Assembly (NCBI GenBank): GCA_015350385.1
Contig: WNKI01000001.1
Coordinates: 985,870-1,049,869, forward strand
Length of the DNA stretch: 64,000 nt
Origin: Aculops lycopersici
Taxonomy: Eukaryota > Arthropoda > Arachnida > Trombidiformes > Eriophyidae
Direction: 5' to 3'
A program made the position numbers and the translations under genes. The notes under the pieces are model-generated. The model did no database searches and was not told the origin of the DNA. It saw nothing but the letters and a program-made list of their open reading frames with translations. How positions within the stretch are numbered: position 1 is the first letter of the stretch; every line of letters starts with the position of its first letter. This document shows positions 39,361-50,200 of this stretch, one piece after another.

Positions 39361-40305
39361 ATGAAGCTAGAACTTACGCTCACTGTATTTATCCTGAGCA
39401 ACGTTCTGCTTGTATCATCAGCCGTTTTGGCCGACGAACCGCCCAAGTTTATCGAGCTAAGCCACAAGTTGAACAATAACACACTACACTGGCCAACTGC
39501 CGAGCCATTCGTACATACTATTTCCGTTAATGGAACCCACAAGAACTCGACTGGCCAAGATGTGTTCCTAATGTCGGACAAAATTTCAATGGGCGTCCAC
39601 TGCGGCACTCACCTCGATGCACCGATCCACTTCAACGAGAATGGACTCAGTGTTGAGAAGATTCCATTGGACCGACTCATCGGTGTTCCAGTATACGTTG
39701 TTGACGTCTCGCCAAAGGTTGCTCTCGATAGAGCCTACGTGATTCAAGTTGCCGATTTAGTAGACGCATTCAACATGTCGATTGCACGAGCAAACTCCGT
39801 TCTGTTGGCTTACACTGGAATTAGTCAAGATTACGAGAAGGGCCAAGTTGCTTACTTTGGAACAAACTCAACCGAGTCAAAGGACGTGAGGCAACCAGGA
39901 TTTTCAGCTGAAGCTGCCCAGTTCCTCGTCAATGAGGGAATCTACGGTGTTGGTCTTGACGCTCTCAGTGCCGACAATCCACATAAAATCAAAGGTAACG
40001 GTAGCATGGATGCGGCTGCTCATACCATCTTCAACGGAGCCAATATTTACATCTTGGAAAACGTCAACAAGGAGCTAGCAAAATTAGTTGGTCAGAATGG
40101 AAACTACAAGGTTACAATTGCACCTCTACCCATTCAAAACGGATCAGGCTCACCCATACGCTTGGTTGCAGTTAAAAAGGAAACCTGTCTAAACGGTCCC
40201 TCTAATTCCGCACTAATGCTAAACCCATCGAGCTCCTTTTCGCTTGGAATGGCTCTACCAATTACCCTAATGGCACTATACACCCTGATTCAAAATCGCG
40301 AGTAA
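39361..40305 (+). CDS. Secreted or anchored cyclase/kynurenine-formamidase-like metal hydrolase
   Basis: Putative cyclase family (PF04199 type), metal-dependent hydrolases including bacterial kynurenine formamidase and isatin hydrolase. Of 314 residues, a signal peptide spans about 1-24 (LTVFILSNVLLVSSAVLA). The metal-binding signature HCGTHLDAPIHF gives His80, His84, Asp86 and His90, followed by VPVYVVDVS and GVGLDALSADNP. Several N-glycosylation sequons fit secretion. The C-terminus ends in a ~20-residue hydrophobic segment after a Ser/Pro-rich stretch, suggesting a GPI-attachment signal or a membrane tail. The substrate is not determinable; formylkynurenine or another amide is a guess from the family. 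Confidence 0.88.
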   Translation: MKLELTLTVFILSNVLLVSSAVLADEPPKFIELSHKLNNNTLHWPTAEPFVHTISVNGTHKNSTGQDVFLMSDKISMGVHCGTHLDAPIHFNENGLSVEKIPLDRLIGVPVYVVDVSPKVALDRAYVIQVADLVDAFNMSIARANSVLLAYTGISQDYEKGQVAYFGTNSTESKDVRQPGFSAEAAQFLVNEGIYGVGLDALSADNPHKIKGNGSMDAAAHTIFNGANIYILENVNKELAKLVGQNGNYKVTIAPLPIQNGSGSPIRLVAVKKETCLNGPSNSALMLNPSSSFSLGMALPITLMALYTLIQNRE

Positions 40306-40572
40306 CTCGCTAACCAAGCTCTTTTGTCTAACCAGATATAATAATGTGTAATCTCATTGGTGAACTAAGTTCATCGCCTTTATCACTACACCTAAATCAA
40401 AACACTACCGTTACTGTATAACTATCATATCCAAGACTTAACCAGAACTCGACGTAAACACAAACACCATTTACATTGAAGCTAATTAAAACATTTGAAT
40501 ATGAATTAAAACTCTAGAATCCGGTGTCCAAACCATTTGTTTTTGTATGTTCCGTTGCATTTCCATCAAGAA

Positions 40573-40824
40573 TCAATTGAAATTGCATAGACTATGAACA
40601 GGTGTCGGATCTTTATTAGCTCCACATGGATATACGAATAAATCTAGCGATACAACTTTCTGCTTTCGGCTTGAGTTGACTAGAGGAATCCAATTGTGCA
40701 GCGAGTCGAGGATCTCCCTGTGTTCTCGCAACACAGCCTCCTCGACACAATCTAACGGGGGATAAATCTTGACGCGCGTTTTTCCCTCGAACGACACAAC
40801 GTGCGCTCCTCTCTTTTCGCCCAA
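40573..40824 (-). CDS. Possible small protein, 83 residues
   Basis: Unrecognised short frame beginning MGEKRGAHVVSFEGKTRV. It is mixed charged/hydrophobic without membrane span or signal peptide, and includes a helix-like EEAVLREHREILDSLHNW. Its start would be 162 bp head-to-head from TAF2, a spacing seen for other gene pairs here. Another frame of 75 codons overlaps it on the same strand, so chance cannot be excluded. Confidence 0.3.
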   Translation of the reverse strand: MGEKRGAHVVSFEGKTRVKIYPPLDCVEEAVLREHREILDSLHNWIPLVNSSRKQKVVSLDLFVYPCGANKDPTPVHSLCNFN

Positions 40825-40986
40825 AACACATGAGACTTACCAAAACTCAACACCAACAACAGCGACAACCATACATGTATTCATGCGAGATCATCACCAC
40901 TTCTTTTACATAAAACTTTGTATCATTATTGAAACATCTCAATCTATATTACTAATTATACATGAATTGTCAACTCTACTTTTCAA

Positions 40987-43900
40987 ATGAATTCGACAAC
41001 AGCTATTGTCAATCAGCCGCCATCCGACAAGAGCTACATTCTTGCACATCAAAATGTTTGTATTACAGAGATCGACTTTGTTGACAGAACTTTGACCGGT
41101 TTTGTTGAATTACAATTCGTTCCATTGAAGCTCAACGTAACAAAACTTAAATTAAACGCTAAGCAATGTCAGATTGTTCGACTACTAGCCAGAGGTTCTG
41201 GCACCTATTATCCATGCCAATTTACTTACAGTGACCCCCTACTAGAAGTCGTCCAAGTCGAACCACCTCCAGCTGAGGGCCAGTTGCCAGCCAGTTCAGA
41301 GAAGACTCTTAAAAAATTTAACAACAAGCATGCTGATGCAGTCTACAGCACAGAACCTGACTTTGGAAACGGTGAGATAATCATAAACCTGCCAGATGAG
41401 GTCCAAAAAGAAGTATCCGAAGGTAGCACATTTAGAATTTTTATTGAATACTTGATTGAGAAACCTACTGGAGGGTTGCATTTCGTGGTACCACCTGACG
41501 AAGAGGGCGACCCGACAGATAATGTGAACTTATTTGATAGCACCAAGGATGTTCATGATAACAATAGCAATGACAACAAAAAGGATGCATCAACGACATC
41601 CGAGATTAAAGCAAATGCCTCAGGAGTAGCTAATTCGCCAAACAACAAACCTCAAGATGGTGAAGCAATTAAACCCATCGGATCGCCGACAAAAAGCGAT
41701 ACACCCCAAACTAATGGGGTTTGTGAGAAAACCGTTGAAAACCATTCACCTAGTGAAGAGAATGTTGATGCAGATGGCAAGTCCAAATCAACTGCCGAGA
41801 GCTTGCCTGCCACAGAGGACATCACAAAGACCAAAAGAAGCAAATACTCTCATGTCTTCACCTACAAGAATCATAACAGCTCGAGAACGTGGTTTCCCTG
41901 CATCGATTCCTATGGCTACTCCTGTAGTTGGCTACTCGAATTTACTGTGGAATCTCATATGACTGTTGTAAGTTGCGGCGATCTCATTGGCACCTATCAG
42001 TCACCAGACAGGAAAAAGAAAACCTACAAATATGAACTCAATATTCCTACATCTGCACCTAACATCGGATTTGTTGCTGGCCAGTTTGAAGTTTATGTGG
42101 ATCCTCAATCAGTTTCATCCAACTGTCAAATCAAAAACTACCATCTAACCGGACTGAAGAAGCTAGCTCAAGCCACTTGTTCCTTCTTGAACGATTGCGC
42201 AGAGTTCTATGAAGATTTCTTAACATTCAAGTATCCTTATTCAAATTATAAACAAGTTTTCGTGGATCAGGCCTATGAACCTCATCAGAGTTATGCGACT
42301 CTGAGTATTTGTTGCACGAACTTATTGCACTCACAACACATCATAGACCAAACATTTACAACTCGAACAGTTCTAAGCCAAGCATTAGCTAGCCAATACT
42401 TCGGCTGCTTCATCTCAAAATGTTCATGGTCAGCTGCATGGTTGACACGTGGTATTTCCATTTACATCGCCGCCCAGTATGAGCGCAAGACCTTTGGTAA
42501 TAATGAATATCGTTATCGAGTTAGAGAAGCCATGAAGAAATTGATTGAATATGAGCAAAAATCAGGTGGCATTGTGCTTGATGAATCCTCTGATGTTATA
42601 AACAAATCCAAAAACAACTTTCACTTCTCAACAAGTTCCCCTCATACGATCTCACCCTTTTATGACGAAGCCCACAAGTTGAAATCTTTCCTAGTCATCA
42701 GAATGCTCGAGGACAGGATCGGCAAGATGCTACTGATTCAAGTATTCAACAAGGTGCTATCTCTAGCTGCAAGCGCATCGCAACAACCTGCGAGCCTGAA
42801 CATCTGGGGTAATATGCTACTATCAACAAGCAATTTCGAACGAGCAGTATTCACTGTGACAGGTAAAGACAAGGAGATTGCATCGTTCCTTGAGCACTGG
42901 ATCTTTCAAGGGGGTCACGCCAAGTTCCACGGCACCTTTGCATTTGACCGTAAGCGTAATGTTGTTGAGCTCAATATAAGGCAACATGATACCTCAAATT
43001 ATGGTATCAGGCCATACTTTGGTCCAGTGACTGTGGCGGTCCAGGAGCTCGACGGGACGTTCTTCCAAAAGCTCAATATTGAGGAGAACAAAACCTCACC
43101 TTTCGTTATAACTTGTCACTCAAAAAGTCGTCGTAACAAAAAGAAGAAGATCCCTCTATGCACTGGCGAAGAAGTTGACATGGATCTATCGATGATGGAC
43201 AATCACGATTCACCTGTCTTATGGATAAGGATTGATCCGGATATGCAAATACTTCGCCAGGTTGTCTTTGAGCAGCCTGACTACAATTGGCAGTACCAAC
43301 TCAAATACGAGAGAGATATCACCGCCCAATTAGATGCACTTCAAGTTTTGACGCAATATCATAGTGTGGCGACGAGAAAGACCCTTACTGACATAATCGA
43401 AGATGAAAGATGCTTCTATCGAGTTCGATGCACTGCAGCTCTAAACCTGACGACAGTAGCAAATGAGATGGCAATCACCACAACTAGCGGCGGCTGGCAA
43501 GCTCCAACTTCTATGATCAATATTTACAAGAAACTCTTTGGATCTCCATCGTGTCCTCATATCATCAAGCTTAACATGTTTTCACCCACAAACCTTCAAG
43601 CATACTTCCTCCAAAAGACAATCCCAAAGGCCATGGCAGGCTTACGTGTGCCACCACATAGAATATGCCCACCGGAAGTTCTCAGATTCATCCTAGATCT
43701 CCTCAAGTACAATGAAAACGGCAAAAATAGATTCTCTGACAACTACTATAAGGCATCCCTCATTGAAGCCCTGGCAGAGACTGTGACACCTGTAGTCTCT
43801 CTATTCAACAACCCTGTTCAGTCAATCACCTACGACCAGCTGTCGTCCGAGACTAAGTTGGTTGCTGAGGAGGTCACTAGATGTTTGAATTTGGAGAAAA

Positions 43901-44514
43901 TACTGCCCTGCTATAAGTACGTGATTACGATTGCCTGCCTTAAGGCCATCCAAAAACTCCAACGAATGGGCCAACTACCATCGAATCCTCACATATTCAG
44001 ATGTTATACCTCACCAAACTTATTTATTGATGTCAGATGCGCTGCTGTTGTTGAGCTAGTTGATATTATTAGAACTGAGCAAAATTTCACCGATCTAGAA
44101 TACCTATTAGATCTCATTCGGGTGGACGAAATACCTGCATTCAAGTTTTTTGTGCTCGCCGAACTGTATCGCAATCCACCAGTGGTTGGTTCGTTCCCAA
44201 ATCTCGCAAAGATCAAAGAGTCTCTATGGACGTTGATGAATTCAGAGTTTGCCCACGACTCAAAGCTAAGGTGTGCCGCGGCCGACGTCTTCCATAAATT
44301 CTTCGGCAAATCCGATCGTTTCAGCGGTTTGCCTGGTCTGGCTGGTGATGCAAATCATAAGTCCAAGAAGAAAAAGAAGAAGAAAGACAAAGACCGCGAG
44401 AGAGACAAGCAAAAGAAGCTCAAGAAAAAGGACAAGTCGAGGCATCGTAGCAGCTTCGGACCTATTGCAACAACATCTTTGACGACAAGTGATCATTTTA
44501 TGTCCCATGTTTAG
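40987..44514 (+). CDS. TAF2: Transcription initiation factor TFIID subunit 2
   Basis: TAF2, the TFIID subunit that contacts initiator DNA at RNA polymerase II core promoters. It is an M1-aminopeptidase-like protein without catalytic zinc residues. The 1175 residues match the usual ~1200. Family landmarks are GGLHFVVP, RTWFPCIDSYG, the degenerate gluzincin region (SWSAAWLTRGISIYIAAQYERKTFG in place of an HExxH active site), CHSKSRRNKKKKIP, EEVDMDLSMMDN, LWIRIDPDMQILR and the HEAT-like C-terminal half. The tail is very Lys-rich (about 1120-1150). A ~130-residue Asn/Asp/Lys-rich insertion (about 165-290) sits between GGLHFVVPPDEE and YSHVFTYKNH. Single exon. Confidence 0.96.
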   Translation: MNSTTAIVNQPPSDKSYILAHQNVCITEIDFVDRTLTGFVELQFVPLKLNVTKLKLNAKQCQIVRLLARGSGTYYPCQFTYSDPLLEVVQVEPPPAEGQLPASSEKTLKKFNNKHADAVYSTEPDFGNGEIIINLPDEVQKEVSEGSTFRIFIEYLIEKPTGGLHFVVPPDEEGDPTDNVNLFDSTKDVHDNNSNDNKKDASTTSEIKANASGVANSPNNKPQDGEAIKPIGSPTKSDTPQTNGVCEKTVENHSPSEENVDADGKSKSTAESLPATEDITKTKRSKYSHVFTYKNHNSSRTWFPCIDSYGYSCSWLLEFTVESHMTVVSCGDLIGTYQSPDRKKKTYKYELNIPTSAPNIGFVAGQFEVYVDPQSVSSNCQIKNYHLTGLKKLAQATCSFLNDCAEFYEDFLTFKYPYSNYKQVFVDQAYEPHQSYATLSICCTNLLHSQHIIDQTFTTRTVLSQALASQYFGCFISKCSWSAAWLTRGISIYIAAQYERKTFGNNEYRYRVREAMKKLIEYEQKSGGIVLDESSDVINKSKNNFHFSTSSPHTISPFYDEAHKLKSFLVIRMLEDRIGKMLLIQVFNKVLSLAASASQQPASLNIWGNMLLSTSNFERAVFTVTGKDKEIASFLEHWIFQGGHAKFHGTFAFDRKRNVVELNIRQHDTSNYGIRPYFGPVTVAVQELDGTFFQKLNIEENKTSPFVITCHSKSRRNKKKKIPLCTGEEVDMDLSMMDNHDSPVLWIRIDPDMQILRQVVFEQPDYNWQYQLKYERDITAQLDALQVLTQYHSVATRKTLTDIIEDERCFYRVRCTAALNLTTVANEMAITTTSGGWQAPTSMINIYKKLFGSPSCPHIIKLNMFSPTNLQAYFLQKTIPKAMAGLRVPPHRICPPEVLRFILDLLKYNENGKNRFSDNYYKASLIEALAETVTPVVSLFNNPVQSITYDQLSSETKLVAEEVTRCLNLEKILPCYKYVITIACLKAIQKLQRMGQLPSNPHIFRCYTSPNLFIDVRCAAVVELVDIIRTEQNFTDLEYLLDLIRVDEIPAFKFFVLAELYRNPPVVGSFPNLAKIKESLWTLMNSEFAHDSKLRCAAADVFHKFFGKSDRFSGLPGLAGDANHKSKKKKKKKDKDRERDKQKKLKKKDKSRHRSSFGPIATTSLTTSDHFMSHV

Positions 44515-44901
44515 ATTGGTAATACTCTACTATCAATATTACCGTCTCCGAATAAATTGTTGCTTTCACTTGCAACAGTCGCATGATTAGTGCATAGATT
44601 GGGTGTGATTTTATTGATATTGCTGGTATTTGATCGGTCTGGGTGTAGTTTTGTCTTTTCCGGATATTGAGTCCATCTCTCGCTAAGTCTTACAAGTGGC
44701 TTGTGATATGGATAATAGATAATAATAATAATGGTTCATAATTAGTAATCATTTGATTAGTATGGTGTAATTTGACACTTGGGTTGATAACCATCGAGAG
44801 TTCAATCAAGATTTTTGCAACACATTTTGCATAGAAAAATACAGCTCCTTAGTGCATCATATCATGTAATAGGGAGTTTGAAATCTTCTCCTTGAATATC
44901 A
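44515..44901. other. Intergenic region between convergent TAF2 and SNUPN
   Basis: 387 bp, AT-rich. AATAAA at 44,551-44,556 is the likely TAF2 polyadenylation signal. No coding signal. Confidence 0.5.
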
Positions 44902-45978
44902 TCATTGATTAGCCGGAGTTAGTACCCGATTTACCATTTCAGGTTTGATCCATAAGACTAGCGGGTTTGCGCCTGGTACATAGGGTCCTCTAATATGAAA
45001 GAACAATAATCCATCCAATTGTAGATTATGTTCCTTTATTAGTGGATCTGTATTCAAGGCTGTGAGTATATCTTGGTCAGAGGCCGAGTATGTGTGCAAG
45101 CAATAAAATCTACACTCATTTCGATTGCTTGTAGTGAGAAATTTCTCACGATTCTCATTGTATCTCGATTGCAACCAAAAGAATCTAAACGAGGCCTCAG
45201 ATTCGTAGAGCTTCTGTTCGTTCCATGCGAGGGCATCCATAAGGTAAAAAGTATTGTTCTGTTGGACATAAATACAATCGACAATGGCAAACTGACGTTT
45301 ACAATGCGATATATGCTGCCGACCGCCCCCAGGTAGAGAGGATTGAAACTTTTTGATGAATTGACCCGTTCGGCTGTAAGCCACGGTCTCGCCTTTACGG
45401 GCAAATACCAAACAGCGCCTACCGACTGGAGTTGCCTTGAGAATCCATTCTGACTCAAAGTCCATTGGTCTATCGACTAACCATTCTGACAGCATGGCCT
45501 TGTTCCTGAACTTCTTGTCTCCAACATTTTGGCTGTTATTTGCCTGTCTGTTATCCTGATTCTGTGTTGATGTGTTCAATGCTGAGTTTGAAGGTGACGG
45601 CGAGGATGTGGCCAGTGGCATTGGGTTATTGTGATCAAGAGAGGAGTTGCTCGAGGCAACGCTTGTGTCCACCGCCGCGAGTATCCCATCGTCTGGGGTA
45701 AGGTGTGATGGCTGTCCAATGATTTGGTTAGCACCCTGTCGACCACTGTTGGTTGCCTGGTCTTCATCATCGCTCGCTACATCTGAAACTAGCCGCCTAA
45801 TGCTAGCTATCAGCTTGTCTCGTTTGCTTAGTCTATTGGTCAGGATCTCATTTCGCCTTTGCTGTTGTTTGCTCGACAGTTTATCGTTGTTCTTGTAGTT
45901 GTGCTGCCTGAAAGCATTATTCTGATCCAATTGATCCAGATCAGTTGCCTGGTCAAATTTACATAATAAATTATCCAT
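44902..45978 (-). CDS. SNUPN: Snurportin-1
   Basis: Nuclear import adaptor that binds the trimethylguanosine cap of spliceosomal U snRNPs and links them to importin beta. The 358 residues match the usual ~360. A basic importin-beta-binding segment lies near 40-65 (QRRNEILTNRLSKRDKLIASIRRLV region). A Ser/Asn-rich linker follows. The m3G-cap-binding domain begins MLSEWLVDRPMDFESEWILKATPVGRRCLV and contains SLPGGGR and DCIYVQQNNTFYLMDALAW, all family-typical. It is the first of six consecutive minus-strand genes and is single exon. Confidence 0.93.
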   Translation of the reverse strand: MDNLLCKFDQATDLDQLDQNNAFRQHNYKNNDKLSSKQQQRRNEILTNRLSKRDKLIASIRRLVSDVASDDEDQATNSGRQGANQIIGQPSHLTPDDGILAAVDTSVASSNSSLDHNNPMPLATSSPSPSNSALNTSTQNQDNRQANNSQNVGDKKFRNKAMLSEWLVDRPMDFESEWILKATPVGRRCLVFARKGETVAYSRTGQFIKKFQSSLPGGGRQHISHCKRQFAIVDCIYVQQNNTFYLMDALAWNEQKLYESEASFRFFWLQSRYNENREKFLTTSNRNECRFYCLHTYSASDQDILTALNTDPLIKEHNLQLDGLLFFHIRGPYVPGANPLVLWIKPEMVNRVLTPANQ

Positions 45979-47275
45979 AGTATCTCAATATCGGTACTGT
46001 ACCGTTAAATCAATATTGGTGCCGATTTTTGTTTTTCATTTGTTTAATGAGCTCGAGCAAAATAATGTCAAAATTACGCTGCTCTTGTTGGCTAATAACT
46101 ATTTTGATAGCTAAAAAATCTCCCTGTTGTCCGTCGATCTTGCTTACTCAACAAAAGTCCAAGGAATGAGACACCAGTCGATAGAGTGTGAGATTCAGGG
46201 AGATCAAGAGTGGGGATTGTAAGATTCTCCTTTTCAATGCCAAGGTTTTTTCTATTATTTCAATCAGCGTCCAAGAGTTTCCATTGGGAAGCTTAAATGA
46301 CTATGGTAATACGATTCTATTAAGCAGAAGTTGTTTGATTGCTTGCTTGTTTGTAGATCTCTTGAAATCGATAAAATAAAAATACAAAAAGATGGTTTAT
46401 ATTATTCACGTTCTTCTCTCCATTGAGTCTGTCCATCAGTTGAAAGGAAAGTGAGAGTTTTCACTTGAATGCGTCTCAGAATAACATAGCACAACAGAAT
46501 AAAATCACAGAGCATTTACCCGAACAGATTCTCGAGAGACACTTTTGGCCTCGAGTGCTGCAAATCCCATTTAGAGTAGTGGCCAAGAATTATATAAAAC
46601 ACGCGAGAGGTAGTTCCAAAACGACCACTGGCGGCGCAGATGCTTGTTCTCTGCAGCCCGATGATTTTGCGACACGCATGGCGACGGACGGGCTGCTGTC
46701 GATGCTTTCATTTCCATCGTTGGAAGTCACACTAGCACAAGCCACGCACGTCAAACAGGGAACTCACTGGAATTTCCGGCAAACCCCAAGCTTGAGGGCG
46801 GTGAGCAGCCATGTCTGACTCGCAAGGAAACATATCTCCTCGGATTCATATGCAAACCATATATCGATCCAATCAGCTTGACGAGCGGAATCATATGTGA
46901 CACTATTTTGTTCGGTTTCACAGCGGAGATGGCCCCTGAATATCTCATTTATATCAGACTAGAATCCTCGAGGCTGCCTCAGCCTGAGCGGCGACGGCAG
47001 CCTAGCCACCGCCGTCATAGTGTCCGACTGAATGATATTTTTGAGAATCTTGGTTCTGCTTGATGAATGCAAAGTATTAAAATATAACTCAATTAAACTG
47101 AACTGGCCTGCCAACCAGTGTCCACATGTATATTTCAGGTGGTTCAACGAACCTCCTGAAAGAGAGGGAATAAAACAACATTTGATCTAGAGAGTTTATC
47201 TTTCTAGTCTGTGTATAGAAATTTATAAAACAAATTTTCACCTAACAAAATTACGGCTCAAAGAACCCACAAGTG
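45979..47275. other. 1.3-kb intergenic region between SNUPN and WASHC4
   Basis: Contains the SNUPN promoter by position and the WASHC4 3' flank. A 117-codon plus-strand frame at 46,465-46,818 has no recognisable motif. I see no repeats of note. Confidence 0.4.
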
Positions 47276-50200
47276 TCATCTCTCAAGAGTAGTGCTCCTG
47301 AGGAAGAGCAAGGCACTGCTTATGGTGTAGTCGAGGCCCGTGTACTCCGACTCGAGTCTCGCCAATCTCTTCAAGGTGACACTCGACGTTAGTCGCAACG
47401 ATTCTTCGTATCGCGAATCTCTCATTCGCCTTTCAATCTCTTGTCTATCCTCAGCTAGTTTGCACCTCACCTGCCTAAACCATTCGAGTCTCGCCAAGTC
47501 CCTCGTTTGCTTCAGAACTGTTAGCAAAAATGCACAGCCCATCGAAAAGCCATCGTCGCTAATGAGAGCCCCAAATCTTGCGGCGGCCGAGCGAGAACTA
47601 AGTCGCTCCTTGCAATTGATAAGGTAATCGATGTAATTAATTGTCAAGCTTGGAACAAGCAAATAGAAGAGCCTCAGGTGGTTGTTGCTCTTGATTGGTC
47701 CTTTTGGTTTGTTTGACTGCTTTGCAGTATCTCCCACTTGTTGTTTGCCTGCCCGATCGATCTGATCAGACCGATCGCTTCGTTCGCTTGAACTTGTTGC
47801 AGACTCCAACTCACTCTCGCTTTGCAGGGTGGATGCCGGCGATGATCTATTTGCTTGGGGTCCGTTACTTTCGGTGCCACTATAGTCGACAGTGGATTTG
47901 TTTTTCGATGGGGTTTGAGCTTCACCATCGCTACTGCTACTAGTTAAGATAGTTGTAAAAAGGCCGATAATTATGTTGAAGTAATTGGTTCGTGGCGAAA
48001 AGTTTTCCCCGCAATCTCCGAGGCACCTGTCCAAGTTTTCTGCGGCCTTCTTCAGTATCCTATGGTCACTTTCATCGGTTAATGTCGCACCAAACTCTTC
48101 ATCAACGTACTTTGCCCACCTGGACCCTAGAGTCAAACTATCCAAATCCGGAATATAGTCTGCGGACTTTGAGGCACAACTCAGGGCTCCACTTTTGAGA
48201 GATCTAATGAATGCCAACAAGTTGCCTAGTTGTGTGATTGTTTGTCTAATTGAGTCAAGGTCAATCTGTGAACTAGACTGTTGGGAAGAATCGTTTGACA
48301 TTTGAGATACATTCAACCGGAACTTTTTGGCCAACTTATTTGCTCGATCATAAGTCATGACCGATTCCTTTCCTTTCGTCTGCTGCTGTTGCTGCTGTTG
48401 TTGCTTTGTGGATTCGAGTATTATGTTATAATGTTGCAACTCTTTACTCAGTGTAGTTTGAAGTTTGTCGTCTCGCAATTGTTTGGAAAGAACATTGATT
48501 AACCGTTTCATTGTTTGGTAAGTGCAATTGACAGCACTATTTAGCAGACCAAAGCCGTGAGTTTGGATTGAGCTTGCAATGTGTCGAATCTGGATCACGT
48601 TGAGCGATTGATTTGAGCTGCTGCTTGCATAACTGGACATTAGCGATGCTCCACCAACTGCACTAAAAATCGAAGCCGACGACGAGAGTCTATTGGTGCT
48701 CTTCTCTATGAACAATTGATTGATCAAATCATATCCATAGCGCGAAACAAACAGCGGCAAGTTTCGTATAATGTACAGCAAATCCAAGCCAGAGTCTAGA
48801 GTGTGCGCCGGAAGTTGCGAGCTGCAGAACCTAAGTTGGTGCTTGTGTCGAGCCAAGTTTAGCATACTATCATAGGCAAACCAATCGTGAGGCGCTATGG
48901 CTGTCAGATTGTAGCAGACTCGATTCAAATGTGACTCAACATAATATTGCAACTCAATAATTTGGTCCATGATTTTGAAGCTCACCGGTCGTCGGCTGGC
49001 AAAGATCCGCTTGAAATTAAACAAATGGCGCCTGAACGGATTGTGGCCATCCAAGTGAAGGTCGCGATGAGTTTGTAGTCTCAGTTCAATCTCAAATTCT
49101 TGACATATTCTATCCAAAAACTCAACCTTAAACTGATCTACGAGCTCCAATTTTAACTTATCAATAAAATTATTCCTCGTCTCATCGAACCAACTGTAAT
49201 CTCCTCCTGTTTTTGACCACGTAAATTCTAGATTCTTGTCCGATTCAAACACTTGTACCAAGTCGTCTAGCGCCAGTTGAAAGTAACGAAGCTCGTCCAA
49301 GGCACATGGATCCCTTTCGAAGGCATTTGTGTAGTAAACATCGAAAGTTTGGTAACTCCAATAGAGATGACCGCAGTTTGTGACACCTTTGCATTCAGAA
49401 TCTAACCTGTCGAATGTGCACAAACTCAGCAGGCTGTTTAGATTCTGATTCTCTTCTCGACTCAATGAAGGCACAAGCATTGAAAGACACATTGTCATGA
49501 CTCTTCTACCGTGTGGATTGTCCAAGTAGTCAACCCGATTACACAATGATGTCAGGAGGAGTGTGGTTTGGGTGTTGAGTCGTCGATCGGAGTATCTGGC
49601 GGAAATTAGTCTCTTCCTAATGCTTGTCAAAGTCTTCCTCCATCTAGACCTAACAACATTTTCCACTTGAATCGCCAGATCATCTAAGCTACTTTTGTAC
49701 TCCTTTAGATTAGACTCAATAGATTTCAGTAAAGGCACAAGTCGTAGGGAAGGAATTAGATCTTGTTTTGTCATGCTTTTGCCAGAATGCAAGTGTGCAC
49801 TTGTTGATATTTTGATGGTTTCGTTGATCTCATCCGCCAACTTAAGACCAAACTCAAAAACGCTAAGCTGCCTGCGAAATAAGTCTATTGAGTTCCCATC
49901 TCCGTATGCAAAATTAAAAGTTGCTTTTAGTTCCATTTGCCATGGAACTACGCGCATTGTTTCTCGCTCAAACTCTCTGGTTAGATCCAATTGTTTTGTT
50001 ATTAGGTCACTTTGATCGTTTAAACGTTGGATTACTTTGCTCCCAATATTTGGTAGATGAATAGCAATGAAATCGGATAGTAGTAGGTAGCTATTTGTAC
50101 CTATGAGATGTAACAGGTTGCTTGTTCTGACTTTCTGTAACATCAAACAAACTGATCGCATGATCCTATTCTCGGACTTGGACTTGAAGATGCATTGATA

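Noticed and set aside
46465..46818. 117-codon plus-strand frame between SNUPN and WASHC4
   Set aside because: No motif, no membrane or signal segment, no family resemblance. It could be real but cannot be supported.
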